64,000 nucleotides of DNA from Trematomus loennbergii (lineage: Eukaryota > Chordata > Actinopteri > Perciformes > Nototheniidae). The notes below the pieces were generated by a model, which saw only the letters and a program-made list of their open reading frames with translations, did not search any database and was not told where the DNA came from. This document shows, in pieces, positions 11,141 through 23,791 of this stretch. Position numbers and translations under genes: made by a program. The stretch lies in contig JAAOOA010000033.1 of assembly GCA_012861695.1 (NCBI GenBank), forward strand, positions 20,375,934 through 20,439,933, read 5' to 3'. Each line of letters opens with the position of its first letter. Position 1 is the stretch's first letter.

Positions 11141-14078
11141 ATGACCTTCTGGGAACGGCAAACAGTCTGCAGGCGAGAGCGCGACAGCTTCATATGTAAA
11201 ACTGCTCCCTGGATTGTTTTTAGCAGGTGGAGATAAGAGAGGAACAGCAGCGTGCTGTGGAGTCCATTGAGCTTCTCAGAATGAGTTTGATTGTGTCCTT
11301 ATCTTCACCTTATTTATTTTTTAGAAACTGTTATTGAGCTTGTATAATCTTTTCATTATGTTGGAGAAGAGCCTGACAAACAGTATTATTATTATATCTT
11401 TAAAAACGTAAAGACATTGAATCAAACATTATAATTGATAAATTATAGCCTATTCACATATTGTAGATCAAATTAATTATATGTAGACGCTAATAAATTA
11501 AATGTAGGTTTTATATGACCAGTATCTCCATTTTGTATTACTTGGATAACTGTAATCCCATTACTTTAATGTTTAATTATGTCCCTTCTATAAATGACGC
11601 TAACTATGATCAGAACATTGATGTTCCACATGTTGAATGTTTGACAAAGAAAGTAAGTATTAATCATGAATATGTTGATGTGTCTCCAAGCTATGTAGTT
11701 TATTCTAAAGTTTTCTTTATGCCTATCACAGAAATAGAATTGAAAAGTACTTTGCAGAGCCGAATGCAGAACGGTGACTCACTTCCTGAAAGCAACATGC
11801 ACTTAGAATCAAAGTAATTACAGCTTTAATGTTTAGACTTTACAGCTGCATAGCCCACTGCATGAGCTAACTGAGTCAGAATAATCTCACATTGTGTCAT
11901 TCTTTTCTCTCGTATTATCCCGCAGATGAGGCATTACATGCTTACAAAGGCCGTCGCTTTTGGCCCAGATCACAGAGGATGCAGCTGTCTGTTCATTGTT
12001 CTTCATCATTGTCTTCATGGATCCGATGCTCCAAATCAATAGCTGCCTTGGAGCAAACTAGTGAGCAACAGACTGTAGAAGCAGGTAAGAGTGTCAATTA
12101 TTACTGGAGGACAGAGCGAAAACACAGAGTAAATGCCAAAGGGCGGGGTGATGGTGTTGATGGGATCTTTACCGATGGATTAATGATTACTTGGCTGGGT
12201 GTGCTTCACATTTCTGACTTTTAAAGCTCACTTTACAGTGTGTAGTCTCTGTTTTGTTTTTGTAAACCTACCCCCACACCCAGTGAGATTTCAGAACATT
12301 TCCAGTGTCCCTGTGCCGAGGTATTCCAAAACTATTATGACAGCAATCAAATGAATGAGCAATAAATGTGTAGGTGGAAAGACTGTTTATTACCAACAGG
12401 TCAAAAGGCGGGCTGAATCAAATATTGTTTTAGATGCCTGCACTTTATTAATGAGTCAACAAATAATCATGGAGCCTTCAGTAATGTTTGCTGTTGGAAA
12501 AGTAAACGTCTTTCAAAGGATTTCTAATGAATTTAAATTCATGGGGATGCTTTTAAAAAGTGCCCAGAATGTTAGTATGACACCTCGTATGTCAGGTAAT
12601 AGACCGAATCCAGATTGAATATCATAATCACTGTTATACAAACATTTCAAGGCTTTTACAATGCAATAAAAAGCTCACAAAATCCGTTTCCTTGCATGTA
12701 AAGTCACTACAAACACTAAAGGGAGCTCTAGCCTACAACGCATGGGAGGGAACGAAGCATTAGCTTAGGTTATCACATCAGGTAGAAGATGATTTATGTA
12801 AAACCTCAAGACATGTGACACAATATCTGCTGTTGATAAATAGCCTAAGACTTCAAGGTCAGACTCAAGGTCATTTCTACATCCATCAGGATCATTTCAC
12901 AGCAGCAGCAAAGTAATCCAAGAATAAATCAAATGCATAATAAAAATGGAAGTAAAACTTAACCACATCAACTGCATATTAGCACACCGCCCTATCCTCA
13001 AAATACGTTTTCAGTAGAACTACATCTATACAAGTGCAGAGAAACAATTGGATTTACTGTAGTTACAGCGTAATGGCAGTGTGAAGGAGAGGTGATACAG
13101 TTTATCGTTTTTTAAGTCAGGTTTTTTTTCTCTTGTTCCGTGGGTGGGAGCAACTCTTAACCAGAGCAGAAAACTCTTGTGTGTGCGTTTTTAGACAACA
13201 CATACTCTTATCAATCTGTGCACAATAACAGAAAACAATTTGCTAATGTTTTGAAAATAGCTTTCCCTCTCCCTGCTCCAGCATTGAGAGAGGTATGCAC
13301 AATTTCATAAACACAATCAGTGCGCTGAATGGCGGCACTGATATTCTGGGGGGGAAAAAAATATCTCATTATTGTTCCTGAGCTATGGAAAAGCATTCAA
13401 TGGCCCATATCACACAGAATGCCCCCCCCCCCCCCCCCTTTCTCCCTCCTTTCCCTCCACCAGCACACAAAGCTTAATTCCACCTAGCAGCAAACAATAT
13501 GCGGCAGTTTGCTGAGAGAATATTACTGATGACCCAAAATCAATCATCTGCAGGACAGCTGCTCTGGCCCCACAGTGTTAAGGGGACACTGGGGGCCCCC
13601 TGCTGAGATCATGGGATGGTGGGCACACTGTGAATTGTTTTCTATATTTCCAGCTGCAGTACCATGGCCGGACTTTGTTGTGTCTGGTTTCATTAATGGA
13701 GGTCTGTTTAATGCCTGTGTCACGGTATCTGCTGGCTGCCTTTATAGATTTCCAGTCTTTGGTAACTCACTCCATCTTCCCTTCTCTCAGGAACAAGTGT
13801 TGGGCAGAGTGGCCACAGAGGAGCGCACGTAAACAGGAAATGAGTGATGAGCCCTTTGAGATTATAAGTGTGACTAGAAAAGACAAGAGGCGGGACATAT
13901 TGTGCGTTTCAGAGACCACTGAGCCTACATGTACACACAGCTTCAGTGATGGATGATGGCAGGGCTTAACTACCCCCCCCCCCTTCTTTACTCTGATTAG
14001 TGGTTGGTCCAAAGCTACCAGTTTCTTCGTTAAATAACGAGACATAACTTTTCTTCTTACAGTTAAAGTACGACAGAG
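11141..14078. other. Unique non-coding DNA with a possible orphan exon and poly-C tracts
   Basis: This is mostly AT-rich unique sequence. One segment, 11926-12084, is preceded by TTATCCCGCAG, followed by GTAAGAG, is 159 bases long and is open in one frame (beginning DEALHAYKGRRFW). It could be an exon of an unknown plus-strand transcript, but the peptide is not recognisable and no partner exon was found. Poly-C runs lie at 13422-13438 and 13973-13984. Confidence 0.3.
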
Positions 14079-14221
14079 TATTGGTACTAACAGACATAAT
14101 GATACGTACAGTAAGTATGTATCATTATGTCTGTTAGTAATACCAGAGTATTAGTATTACTAACAGACATAATGATACATACTTACTGTACGTATCATTA
14201 TGTCTGTTAGTAATACCAATA
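14079..14221. repeat. Nested near-perfect palindrome, about 143 bp
   Basis: The motif CTAACAGACATAATGATAC and its reverse complement alternate four times. Each half (about 14079-14148 and 14152-14221) is itself an inverted repeat around a short AGTAAGTATGT-like or ACATACTTACT-like centre, and the right half is the reverse complement of the left with only a few differences. Single strands could fold as one long hairpin or as two adjacent ones. It may be a tiny MITE inserted as an inverted dimer. Confidence 0.9.
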
Positions 14222-15689
14222 GCTCATCCTTATTCTCCACATTTTACTTTAATATCAAAATGCAAAACAAAACTCTTCTATAACAAGTCACTCGCTAGGC
14301 CTACTTATTCTTTCCTAGACTTTGCCTGTGTAAAATGGTGTATTTTAATTGTTATCTCTGTGAAAGTCAGTTGGTCCACTTTGGTCTAGACTGAAATAGG
14401 ATAAGAGAATAAATCCTAATGACTTGCTAAACTTGTGATTCAGAATAAAATAGCATAACAACCGTTATATTAATTAGGGTGAAATGGTCAAACTCAAGAT
14501 ATTCATATGCAGATTGTGTAAATCCATAGAAGATAAATTGTAATGACTATGGCAACTTCATCCAGCACTTATTCACAGAAATAATCAATATGCCCAATAT
14601 TTTGGTTAATGACCAAATACCTGTAAAACTAATGACTTGATTAGACCCTGCTGTACTTTGTTTTAAGTGCTAATCTGCTAATGTAAACATGCTTACAGGC
14701 TACACTGAGAGGGTTAAGAGGGTAAATATTGACTGCTAAACTCAGCATTGCCACTGTAAGAGTGTTTTCCATGCCTTCCTCTCTTAGTCTTGTTCAAAAT
14801 AGATTCACAATGTCGTCCAAGCAGCTAATTTGCTGCCTGCAGAATGTATTCATGCTGAAGGTGACATCTTAGTGGGTAGCCTGCAGTATCATATTCTGAA
14901 ATCAGTGCAGAGGTCGACCACAGGGACACGCTTTGGTGCACATAAAACTCAACGCTGCAGGTCTATTACCCTTTTATTCCAAAAATAATATTCTATATAT
15001 GTGTATGTAGCTCCCCCATATACCATATTAAAATGTAAAGGCAGCAGCTGTCCCATTAAAGCATCTGAGCCCTTGCTCCTTCCTGCACTCACACGTTGTG
15101 GCTAAGCACACAGTAGATGTTAATTAAAGTGTGTGAGGGTTCAGTGTTTTAAGGCTCAGGGTGACCGTCGGGACCGGCCTGCAGTATTTCTCCTCAGGAC
15201 CACGATGTTCATCAGATCAGTTGCAAACTCTGGCAAGTGCTTCAGTGTGACATTTGATGATGTGAGGTTTATGGTGATCATCACAGAACACTAAATGTCA
15301 GGGACTGCCTGCTCGATGCTGATATATTCATCCCAGAAAGCAAGAGATGCTCCTGGATGATACACTGGCCCTGGTTTCTGTCAGAGAGCAGCATGTAAGG
15401 ACTCATCAGAGGGTGAGGGCTCTCAATAGAAATCTCTTCTGTAAGACGGTACTTGACTTGTATTCGTCAGAAATGTCATAAATCACATCAACAGAGGAGT
15501 AAGTCCACATATAATGTCAAACAAACATGCAATTAATAAATAGATTTTTCTAGGCTTCAGAGAATGCCATTAACATCCAACATTCTTTGCCACAGAGAGC
15601 ATCAGTTTGAAAAAGCCCCATTCATGCAGAATACAAATTAATTCCTCGTCCTCAATATTTCTTGGTCTTTTTTTGTCAGCTAATTACTT
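14222..15689. other. Unique non-coding DNA
   Basis: I see no supported exon, RNA gene or repeat in this stretch. It is AT-rich, with no frame showing splice context. Confidence 0.4.
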
Positions 15690-15720
15690 TTAAAGGTCCC
15701 CTATTATGCTCATGTTCCAA

Positions 15721-16262
15721 CACACTCTCACTCCCTAGACGTCCAGGAGCGACGCTTGGTCAGGGTCCCGTGGCATGCAGTTGGGACGCGCCGAGGCTCC
15801 TTCAGCTTCATAAACGGACGCAAAGAGCTTTCAACTGATTGCAATGTATTCCCATCGGCGGCGGTATTTGACGCTCATGGAAGCACCGCATCGGTCCATG
15901 TCGGCGGCCCTTAAAGGCAATGTGAGCGTCCATTCCCATTGGATAACGGAGGATTTTACACCCGGAAGTAACTATTCTCCTTACTGTCGATTGATTTGAC
16001 AGTGATATCTGCACTACTCATCAACTCAAAAACACCAGATTATCCTTGTTAATTACACAACATTGATTGGTTTAAATTGTGTGCAATGCTTTTGTATTTT
16101 TCCCCTTCGATTCGGAGAAACAAATATTGTTTCGGAGTTTACTGAAGGATGGCAGAAGACACTGCACTACCCAGAATCCTCAGCTATCGTTTAGGACTAC
16201 ACCATGTGCTTTGTTTGACAAACCCCTTGATCAGTTCTCAAGCTCTGTGATTGGTTGACCTC
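15721..16262 (+). repeat. Left arm of large inverted repeat (about 540 bp)
   Basis: This runs from CACACTCTCACTCCCTAGAC to CAAGCTCTGTGATTGG and is matched, inverted, by 18239-18775. Landmarks shared in the same order include CCAGGAGCGACGCTTGG, TTACACCCGGAAGTAACTA and ACCATGTGCTTTGTTTGAC. Differences are scattered single bases and small indels. A third, more diverged copy in the same orientation is at about 21800-22215. Confidence 0.9.
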
Positions 16263-17412
16263 CAACTGCATTACAAATGAAAAAAAAACGTTTCGTAAAA
16301 GATAAATCATACTTTATTCAGCAGTGCTTGCTTTACTCTTTGAAAGTCGTAAACTAAACCAGAAACAGCAGTATATTTAATTTTGTTAACACTGTAAACT
16401 TGACAGCTTTTTAACCCGCACCTCCTACTGGTTAAAGCACGTTATTACACGTTTAGAGTAATGCAATGCAGGTAGATTGTGTTGCTTTTTAATGACTGTT
16501 TAAAATGCCTTTTTCTTAATGTATTTCATTTTTGTAAAGCACTTTTGAATGTGTTATATTTGATGAAAACATTTAAATATTAAGAGTATATACAAAATAG
16601 GAGGAAAGTAGAAGGTCAATGATAGAAATATAGAATAGAAAATATCAAGAAGATACTGTAAATGGTATCTAGAATAAAACAGTTTAGTGCTGGATGTACA
16701 AAGATATTAATAGGAGGATGTGCAAAACAGACAAACTAATTAGGCTTTATTTAAACATTAAATAATACTTTAGGTTAACGTCTTCTTTTAAATACATGTA
16801 AGCAAAAAGCTTTGGGGGTATCTATATTAAGCCTGACAAAGTACTTAACGTCTAATATATTGCATGGTTTGTTTTGGGACTTGACAATCAACTTTCCTGC
16901 AATGTTAACTATGTTGAAGCACTTATTTTAACTGATATTATACATATTTATTATACTCTTATAAGATGTATGTAGATAGAATAAGAAATGTGCAGAATAT
17001 GACAGTTTAATGGTGGAGGTACACACATATTGATTGATCTCTTGTTGAGGAACCTATGACCCAAGTTTGTCATCATTGCATAACTACACCGTAGTTGTGT
17101 ATATGATATTTCAATAAACCTTTGAAAATCTTGAAATCTTGAAAGGGATGTGCAAAATAGCCATTATATACAGTTTTTGATGAACAATTAGAGAATAACG
17201 AGTAATGAATATGCTTTATAGGAATCTGCAGATACATTTTTGTCTTCTCAAGAACCAACTATCAATATCTCTCCTGATTGTTTGCACTTGACAATCACCT
17301 TCACTGAATTTTACTCAGGTGTAACTAAAGTCTGATTTAAGGGTTGTTTATATTTCACATCATTAATCCAAATCTGTAAAGTAACTAAAATAAATGTAGT
17401 AAAAATACCAGG

Positions 17413-17772
17413 TTAAAGGTGGGGTAGGTAAGTTTGAGAAACCGGCTCGAGATACACTTTTTGTTATATTCCATGGAATGCTCTTAACATCCCGATAGCA
17501 ATGAATATCTTAAGTGCATCTGTAAATCCGTCATACTGTAAAAAGTACGACCAATCATTTTAGCTGGCCCGGCTAAAATAACTGGATGGCCTACCTGCCT
17601 GTCAGCCTTCCATCTGTGCACAAACTTATCTCGTGCCCTCATTGGTCATGTGCACGTTCGTGTGTGTTGGAGGAGGGGCTCTATAAGGAAGTGGCAGATT
17701 TTCTCCGGTTGTGTATTTTCAAATTCTAGCGATCTCGAGCCGGTTTCTCAAACTTACCTACCCTACCTTTAA
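17413..17772 (+). mobile_element. 360-bp TTAA MITE, copy 1
   Basis: It begins TTAAAGGTGGGGTAGGTAAG and ends with the inverse ACTTACCTACCCTACCTTTAA. The inverted ends continue through GAGAAACCGGCTCGAGAT. TTAA lies at both borders. Related copies are at 19169-19555 (opposite orientation), 20761-21117 and 23401-23791; all share GCACAAACTTATCTCGTGCC in the interior. It has no coding capacity. Confidence 0.9.
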
Positions 17773-17799
17773 CCTTAAAGAAAGCCCTCAGGATAATAC

Positions 17800-17934
17800 A
17801 AGACCCCCATGACCCCAGCCACAAACTGTTCTGTCTGCTGCCGTCTGGCAGGCGGTACCGCAGCATCCGGACTAAAACCACCAGACTCAAGGACAGCTTC
17901 ATCCCACAGGCCAGAAGATTATTAAACACCTGAA
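17800..17934 (+). pseudogene. C-terminal fragment of a LINE reverse-transcriptase ORF
   Basis: The plus-strand frame starting at 17806 reads DPHDPSHKLF, then LLPSGRRYRSIRT, and ends RRLLNT before a TGA. The SGRRYRSIRT block followed by a short tail is the usual end of ORF2 in fish L2/Rex1-like LINEs. The downstream AT-rich sequence to about 18130 fits the LINE 3' UTR. Everything upstream of the fragment is missing, so this is a 5'-truncated dead copy. Confidence 0.75.
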
Positions 17935-18238
17935 CTTTGAAACAACATCCATAACATTCATCTGGCTGCTACTTAGAAATTATTTGTCTAATATATCATA
18001 TTCCAATCACTTGTATATAGACTCGTATTGCACTATTTCACTTTTTACTATTTTACTATTTTTCTTTTTGTATTTACATGCACAATTTGTTCTGTGTATG
18101 TTTTATTGTATGGCACTGTTGGATGAGCCTGTGACCTAAGGGGAGGGAGGGGGGGGGGGGGGGGAGGACACGTTCGAGTCTTGATTTCCATTTCAAAGTG
18201 CTGTTTGACGCGGTGTAAACTTCGCGCACTGCCACTCC

Positions 18239-18775
18239 AACATCCAATCACAGAGCTTGAGAACTAATCACGGGGTTTGTCAAACAAAGCACATGGTGTA
18301 GTCCCAAACGATAGATGAGGATTCTGGGTAGTGTAGTGTCTTCTGCCATCCTAAACTCCGAAAAAAATATTTGTTTCTCCAAATCGAAGGGGAAAAACAC
18401 AAAAGCATTGCACACAATTTAAACCAATCAATGTTGTGTAATTAACAAGGATAATCTGGTGTTTTTGAGTTGATGAGTAGTGCAGATATCACTGTCAAAT
18501 CAATCGACAGTAAGGAGAATAGTTACTTCCGGGTGTAAAATCCTCCGTTATCCAATGGGAATGGACGCTCACATTGCCTTTAAATGCCGACATGGACCGA
18601 TGCGGTGCTTCCATGAGCGTCAAATACCGCCGCCGATGGGATACATTGCAATCAGTTGAAAGCTCTTTGCGTCAGTTTATGAAGCTGTAGGAGCCTCGGC
18701 GCGTCCCAACTGCACGCCACGGGACCTGACCAAGCGTCGCTCCTGGACGTTAAGGGAGTGAGAGTGTGTTGCATG
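18239..18775 (-). repeat. Right arm of large inverted repeat (about 540 bp)
   Basis: This is the reverse complement of 15721-16262, with the same order of landmarks and high identity judged by eye. The gap between arms is about 2 kb and holds the LINE fragment and a TTAA MITE. Open frames in this arm are by-products of the repeat. Confidence 0.9.
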
Positions 18776-19168
18776 TTCATATTAGTATTCTGTCCCTCTA
18801 CTGGGACATGTCTCCATGCTTTAATGTTCAAAAAGCTCTTTATTTCTCTCATACTGCCTGTGCTGCAGCACCTCTTTTCACCCTCTGTCTGAAACCAGAG
18901 CCCAGTCTGCTCTGATTGGTTAGCTGGTCGGCTCTGTTGTGATTGGTTAACCGTCCAAAATGTGTTGGACAATGTGTTGGACCCAATACAAGTGTGTGTT
19001 ACATAGTGATGTCACTATGTTATGGAAGTAAACAAAGGAGTCTAATGGAGGCGTTTCAGGCAGGGAGTGTGGGAGAGAAACTCCCTCTTGAGTGAACTTT
19101 GGGACGTCAGCCTTTGCAGACCATTTACATGCACAAAAACCAAACCCCAAAAGTATAACAGGGCTCCT

Positions 19169-19555
19169 TTAAAGGTGGGGTAGGTAATTTTGGAGAAACC
19201 AGCTCGAGTGCGCTAGAATTTGAAAATACATTTGAAAAAATCTGCCACTTCCTTCAGACTTCCTTACAGAGCCCCTCCTCCAACACACACGAACGCGCAC
19301 ATGACCAATGAGGGCACGAGATAAGTTTGTGCACAGATGGAAGGCTGACAGGCAGGTAGGCCATCCAGTATTTTAGCCGGGCCGGCTAAAATGATTGGTC
19401 GTGCTTTTTACAGTACTACGGCTTCCACAGATGAAATTTTTTTATGGATTTTTTGTCAAAGCATTTAATATATTCATTGCTATCGGGATGTTAAGAGCAT
19501 TCCATGGAATATAACAAAAAGTGTATCTGAAATAAATGACATACCCCACCTTTAA
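19169..19555 (-). mobile_element. TTAA MITE, copy 2 (inverted)
   Basis: This belongs to the same family as 17413-17772 but in opposite orientation. Its left TTAA (19169-19172) is also the right border TTAA of the composite element, so the two elements abut with one shared TTAA. The right border reads ACATACCCCACCTTTAA. Confidence 0.88.
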
Positions 19556-20760
19556 GTAGAAAATGTTGCCTTCATCATCAGGCCTAAGTTTTTTTGTTTT
19601 TGTTGTTTTAATATTTTTTTACAGATCAAGTTGATTAAGTTTTCTCCATGATGGTAACATAACCAGTGGTCAAAAGCTCTTAAATTAAAGAATTAACTTT
19701 CAAGGAGGCCTACCAAATAAAGTATTAAGAACTAAATCCACCTCAACCAGCTCCAACAGTAAGATGCTTTAGTCGTTGATGCATTAGTAATGAATCTAAG
19801 AATGTAATAATATAACACTCACATAGGTGATTCTTAATAAAACATTTAATAAATAAAGTATTAAAAGTCATTTTGGAGCAATGGCCCTCACTTCCTGCCC
19901 TGTGTCTCCAGCAGCACATGTTGCCATGATGACACACTCACAGACAAATATTGAGACATTGAGAATGAGCAACCTTTTGAAGGTTGTCAGAGTATCATTT
20001 CATCATAATCATCATCACAGTCAGTGAAAACAGAATTGTCCGTTGCTTGTATTTAAATAGATCAGTCAAAGCCAAATATATGATGTATTGAATTTAAAAT
20101 CGATCAACCCTTTGATAACGGTGATGGAGAGGACCTGACCTGATTAGCAGAAGTGTGTTCTCTGTTTTTTTTTCTTGCTTGTCACCTTTTGCTGTTTCTT
20201 TCTGTGCTCTTTCTTCCAGCAGTAGTGGACTGAGCAGAAGTCCAGGAACGCCTCAGCCAAGATCAAACCTTTTAGTGACCTTCCAGCACTTTTGACAATC
20301 TCTGTGCACCGGTGCACTAACCATCAAGCCCCATGAGGCCCGAGAAGAGCACAGTAATCAAGGTAAGATCAACGGGGGGTGGCGGTAAACACCGGTTCAA
20401 TTCCATGGAAAGAGTGGGAAAAAACATGTGTGTGTTTGTGGTGAAAATACGCCACCTGCAGTGTCAACAGCTCACACAGTCCCCAGTAATCAAGCAACTC
20501 TAATATTTACACAGGTGGAAAACATTTTAGAAACAAGTCAGTATAGAGGTATTTGTACTCCTTGAGTATTTCCATTTACTGTTCTTTCATACTTGCACTA
20601 CAGTTGTGCACGAGTACTTAAACCTTTTACTTGTATTTGGTATTAAAAGGGCCCTATTGTGCTTTTTTTTGGTACCATCTCTGGTAATACGTGGAATAAT
20701 AAACTAGTAAGAATATTATGATACATTTTCTATGCACATTTATTAAGAAATATCTCCGAG
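19556..20760 (+). other. Unique DNA with a possible 5' coding exon at 20220-20362
   Basis: A long pyrimidine tract ending TCTTTCTTCCAG at 20219 is followed by 143 bases and a strong donor, AAG then GTAAGATC, at 20362/20363. The segment contains ATG at 20333 with ten codons (MRPEKSTVIK) running to the donor, so it could be a first coding exon on the plus strand. I found no following exon before NUFIP2, which is on the other strand, and cannot name a gene. Fragments of the AGTAC-rich hAT family lie at about 20540-20645. Confidence 0.3.
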
Positions 20761-21117
20761 TTAAAGGTAATTCACTTCAGAAACACTTTTCTGTTATATT
20801 CCATGGAATGCTCTTAACATCCCGATAGCAATGAATAAATTAAGTGCTTTGATAATAAATATATACAAATAGTGCATCTGTGGAAGCCATGGCGCTGTAA
20901 AAAAGCGGGCAGATAATTGGATGGCCTACCTGCCTGTCAGCCTTCCATCTCTTGCACAAACTTATCTCGTGCCCTCATTGGTCATGTGCGCGTGTGTGTG
21001 TGTTGGAGGAGGGGCTCTGTAAGGAGGTCTGAAGGAAGGGGTAGATTTTTTCAGTTGTGTACTTTCAAATTCTAGCTTACTCGAGCTGGTTTCTCCATTC
21101 TTACCTATACCTTTCAG
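20761..21117 (+). mobile_element. TTAA MITE, copy 4 (diverged)
   Basis: It begins TTAAAGGTAATTCACTTCAG, shares TATATTCCATGGAATGCTC and CCTACCTGCCTGTCAGCC with the other copies, and ends TTACCTATACCTTTCA. The right border TTAA is lost. Confidence 0.8.
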
Positions 21118-21398
21118 GTTGAATTTAAAATGTAATATACTCATTATACTGCAATGTATACATAATACAGAAAAATCAGCTTTAAACAGTTGAACAAGAC
21201 TTGAATAAAGACGTTCAGCTTTTGCAAAAACAGTTTAAATTTCAGTTGAGTTGTACATCATTTACTTGAATCAAAGAAGGTGGTTAAACCAGCCTCTGTA
21301 GTTTTATAGTGACTCCTTCAATGCGACAGATCTTCCACAAGGGGCGCGTCTGTGAACAACAATTATCTCTCTGAGGCCTTTTCATCAGGCTCATTATG

Positions 21399-21534
<136 letters not shown>

Positions 21535-21765
21535 CAAAGCAGAGAGGACTTCTAAGAAACAGATGTCCTGCACATCCCAGTTGTTGTTGTGTTGTTGGTG
21601 TTGGTAACCAAAAATATTTCTTACATCTAACTTTTGAAGAGTTGCAAAAAATGGTTTTTAATCTAATAAAAACCAGATGGCTAATTCTGATTGGAGCTTG
21701 TCACTGAGCTTTGGCTGTAGGGATAGACCCTATATAAATAAAAGTAATAATACAATTCATTTAAA

Positions 21766-23378
21766 TTAAAGGGGACCTATCATGCAAAATGCACTCCATA
21801 AACATCCAGGAGCGACGCTTGGTCAGGGTCCCGTGGCGTGCAGTTGGGACGCTCCTAGCTCCTTCAGCTTCACAAACGGCTGTTCAACTGATTGCAATGT
21901 ATTCCCATCTGCTGCGGGATTTGACGCTCATGGAAGCACCGTATCTCTGTATGCTGGTAAAGGCAATGTGAGCGTCCATTCCATTGGATAACGGAGAATT
22001 GTACACCCGGAAGTAAGTATTCCCTTACTGTCGATGATTTGACAGTGATATCTCCACTACTCATCAACTCAAAAACACCAGATTATCCTTGTTAATTAAA
22101 CGACATTGATAGGTTTTAGTGTACAATGCTTTTGTCACGTTTTCCCCTTCAATTCTGAGAAACAAGTAGTTTTCTATGAGTTTTGGATGGCCGAAGACAT
22201 TACATTACCCACAATCCTCTGTAGCAACCATAGACTGTATACTGCAACAGGCAACAGCTTCGGTTCATGTTCATTTACAAACTCTTCAACTACAACCGTA
22301 ATTATATTTAAAAACATGTTAGAAGGTCTCACGAAATACTTTAATGTAAATTTAAATTTAAATGTGAAGGAATGTGTGTATAAAAAATACATCCTTCATA
22401 AACGGAACCAGAAACAGACGTAGGCAAGATCCTCAGCTCGATGATTGGTTGGTTTAGCCGCAATGCACGCTGGGATTGGTGTTTATGCGATGTGAAATCC
22501 GAAAACATTTAAAAAAATAAATAAATAATACATTATTCCGAGTGTGCTTGCTTTTCTCTTTGAAAGTCATCACATAACGGCATTGAAATACACGTTTCGG
22601 CTGCATTAAATATACATATCTGCCATAGTTCTGTATTTATAGAGCCCTGATGAGAAGACTTCAAGACAAACAGGAACAACTGCCGCCAAAACTGAAAACT
22701 TGACGTGGATCTTAAATATATAAGCAATTAAACTACATTTTACATTTCTCTTCACACAATACGTCTCCTTGCAGTATCAACACTAATTCGGCTGACTTTT
22801 ATATTTGATCCAATTGGTAGATAGGCTGTATTTACGCCATAACGGTGCACAGCTGATAGAAAGGGACACCTACTGGTTAAAGCACGTTATTGCATTTTAT
22901 AATTGTATTATTGGGTACCCCTGGTTGGTAATAGACGAGTTGGGATCGCGGAGAAATGCTCTCCGCAGACCCATTCTCACAGCGTTTATAAACCTTTTTC
23001 TTACTCAATATCAAGCCACATTATTGTTTTTACTTTGGCTGTGAGTGTTTGTGTGTGCTCTGCTCACTGCTCAGAATGAGTTTCGCGCTGTCTCGCTGTA
23101 TCGCCGACCCGGAAAACCACACCAGTAAGCCAGCTCACTGAGCAGCGAGCCTCGCAAACGTCCCGACCAATCAGAGGACACTGGGCTCACAGGGAGGGGG
23201 GGCAGGATCTCCAACAAGCCGTTTAGGACAGAGAGTGAATACCTGAATACACATACTTTACAGAGATGCTGTATGAGAAACCAATGTGATTTGGAAAATT
23301 GCACAATATAAATATATTTAGTATACCTCAACAATGGAATTATGATCAGTAGAAATGGCCTTGACATGGGACCTTTAA
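21766..23378. mobile_element. TTAA-flanked element, about 1.6 kb
   Basis: The left end TTAAAGGGGACCTATCATGC and the right end TTGACATGGGACCTTTAA both sit on TTAA. The left 0.45 kb is a diverged third copy of the 540-bp arm at 15721-16262. The right end matches the terminus of the nested element at 52624-53271 (CAACAATGGAATTATGATCA, inverted relative to it). It is another mosaic member of the same non-autonomous group. Confidence 0.75.
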
Positions 23379-23400
23379 ATTCCTGTATTTAAAATCGTAC

Positions 23401-23791
23401 TTAAAGGTGGGGTAGGTAAGTTTGAGAAACCGGCTCGAGATACACTTTTTGTTATATTCCATGGAATGCTCTTAACATCCCGATAGCAATGAATATCTTA
23501 AGTGCTTTGACAAAAAATCCATAAAAAAAATGTCATCTGTGGAAGCCGTGGTACTGTAAAAAGCACGACCAATCATTTTAGCCGGCCCGGCTAAAATAAC
23601 TGGATGGCCTACCTGCCTGTCAGCCTTCCGTCTGTGCACAAACTTATCTCGTGCCCTCATTGGTCATGTGCACGTTCGTGTGTGTTGGAGGAGGGGCTCT
23701 GTAAGGAAGTGGCAGATTTGTTCCGGCTGTGTATTTTCAAATTCTAGCGCACTCGAGCTGGTTTCTCCAAAATTACCTACCCTACCTTTAA
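23401..23791 (+). mobile_element. TTAA MITE, copy 3
   Basis: TTAAAGGTGGGGTAGGTAAG at the left and TTACCTACCCTACCTTTAA at the right border a 391-bp copy. It lies only 22 bp from the end of the preceding TTAA element, which again shows how these elements cluster. Confidence 0.9.

Larger units (their letters stand above)
15690..19172. mobile_element. Composite TTAA-flanked element with long inverted arms
   Basis: The left edge reads TTAAAGGTCCCCTATTATGC. The right edge, read inverted, is TTAAAGGAGCCCTGTTATAC. Both sit on TTAA, the insertion signature of piggyBac-type transposons. Inside are inverted arms of about 540 bp, a separate TTAA element (17413-17772), the 3' end of a LINE (17800-18130) and, at about 18785-19172, a segment homologous in antisense to the element at 50106-50449. 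The assembly therefore looks like several insertions into one another. There is no intact transposase. Confidence 0.7.

Noticed and set aside
11926..12084. Exon with phase-1 ends on the plus strand
   Set aside because: Splice signals are plausible and the frame is open, but the peptide is Ser-rich and unrecognised, and no second exon exists. Kept only as a note in the region entry.
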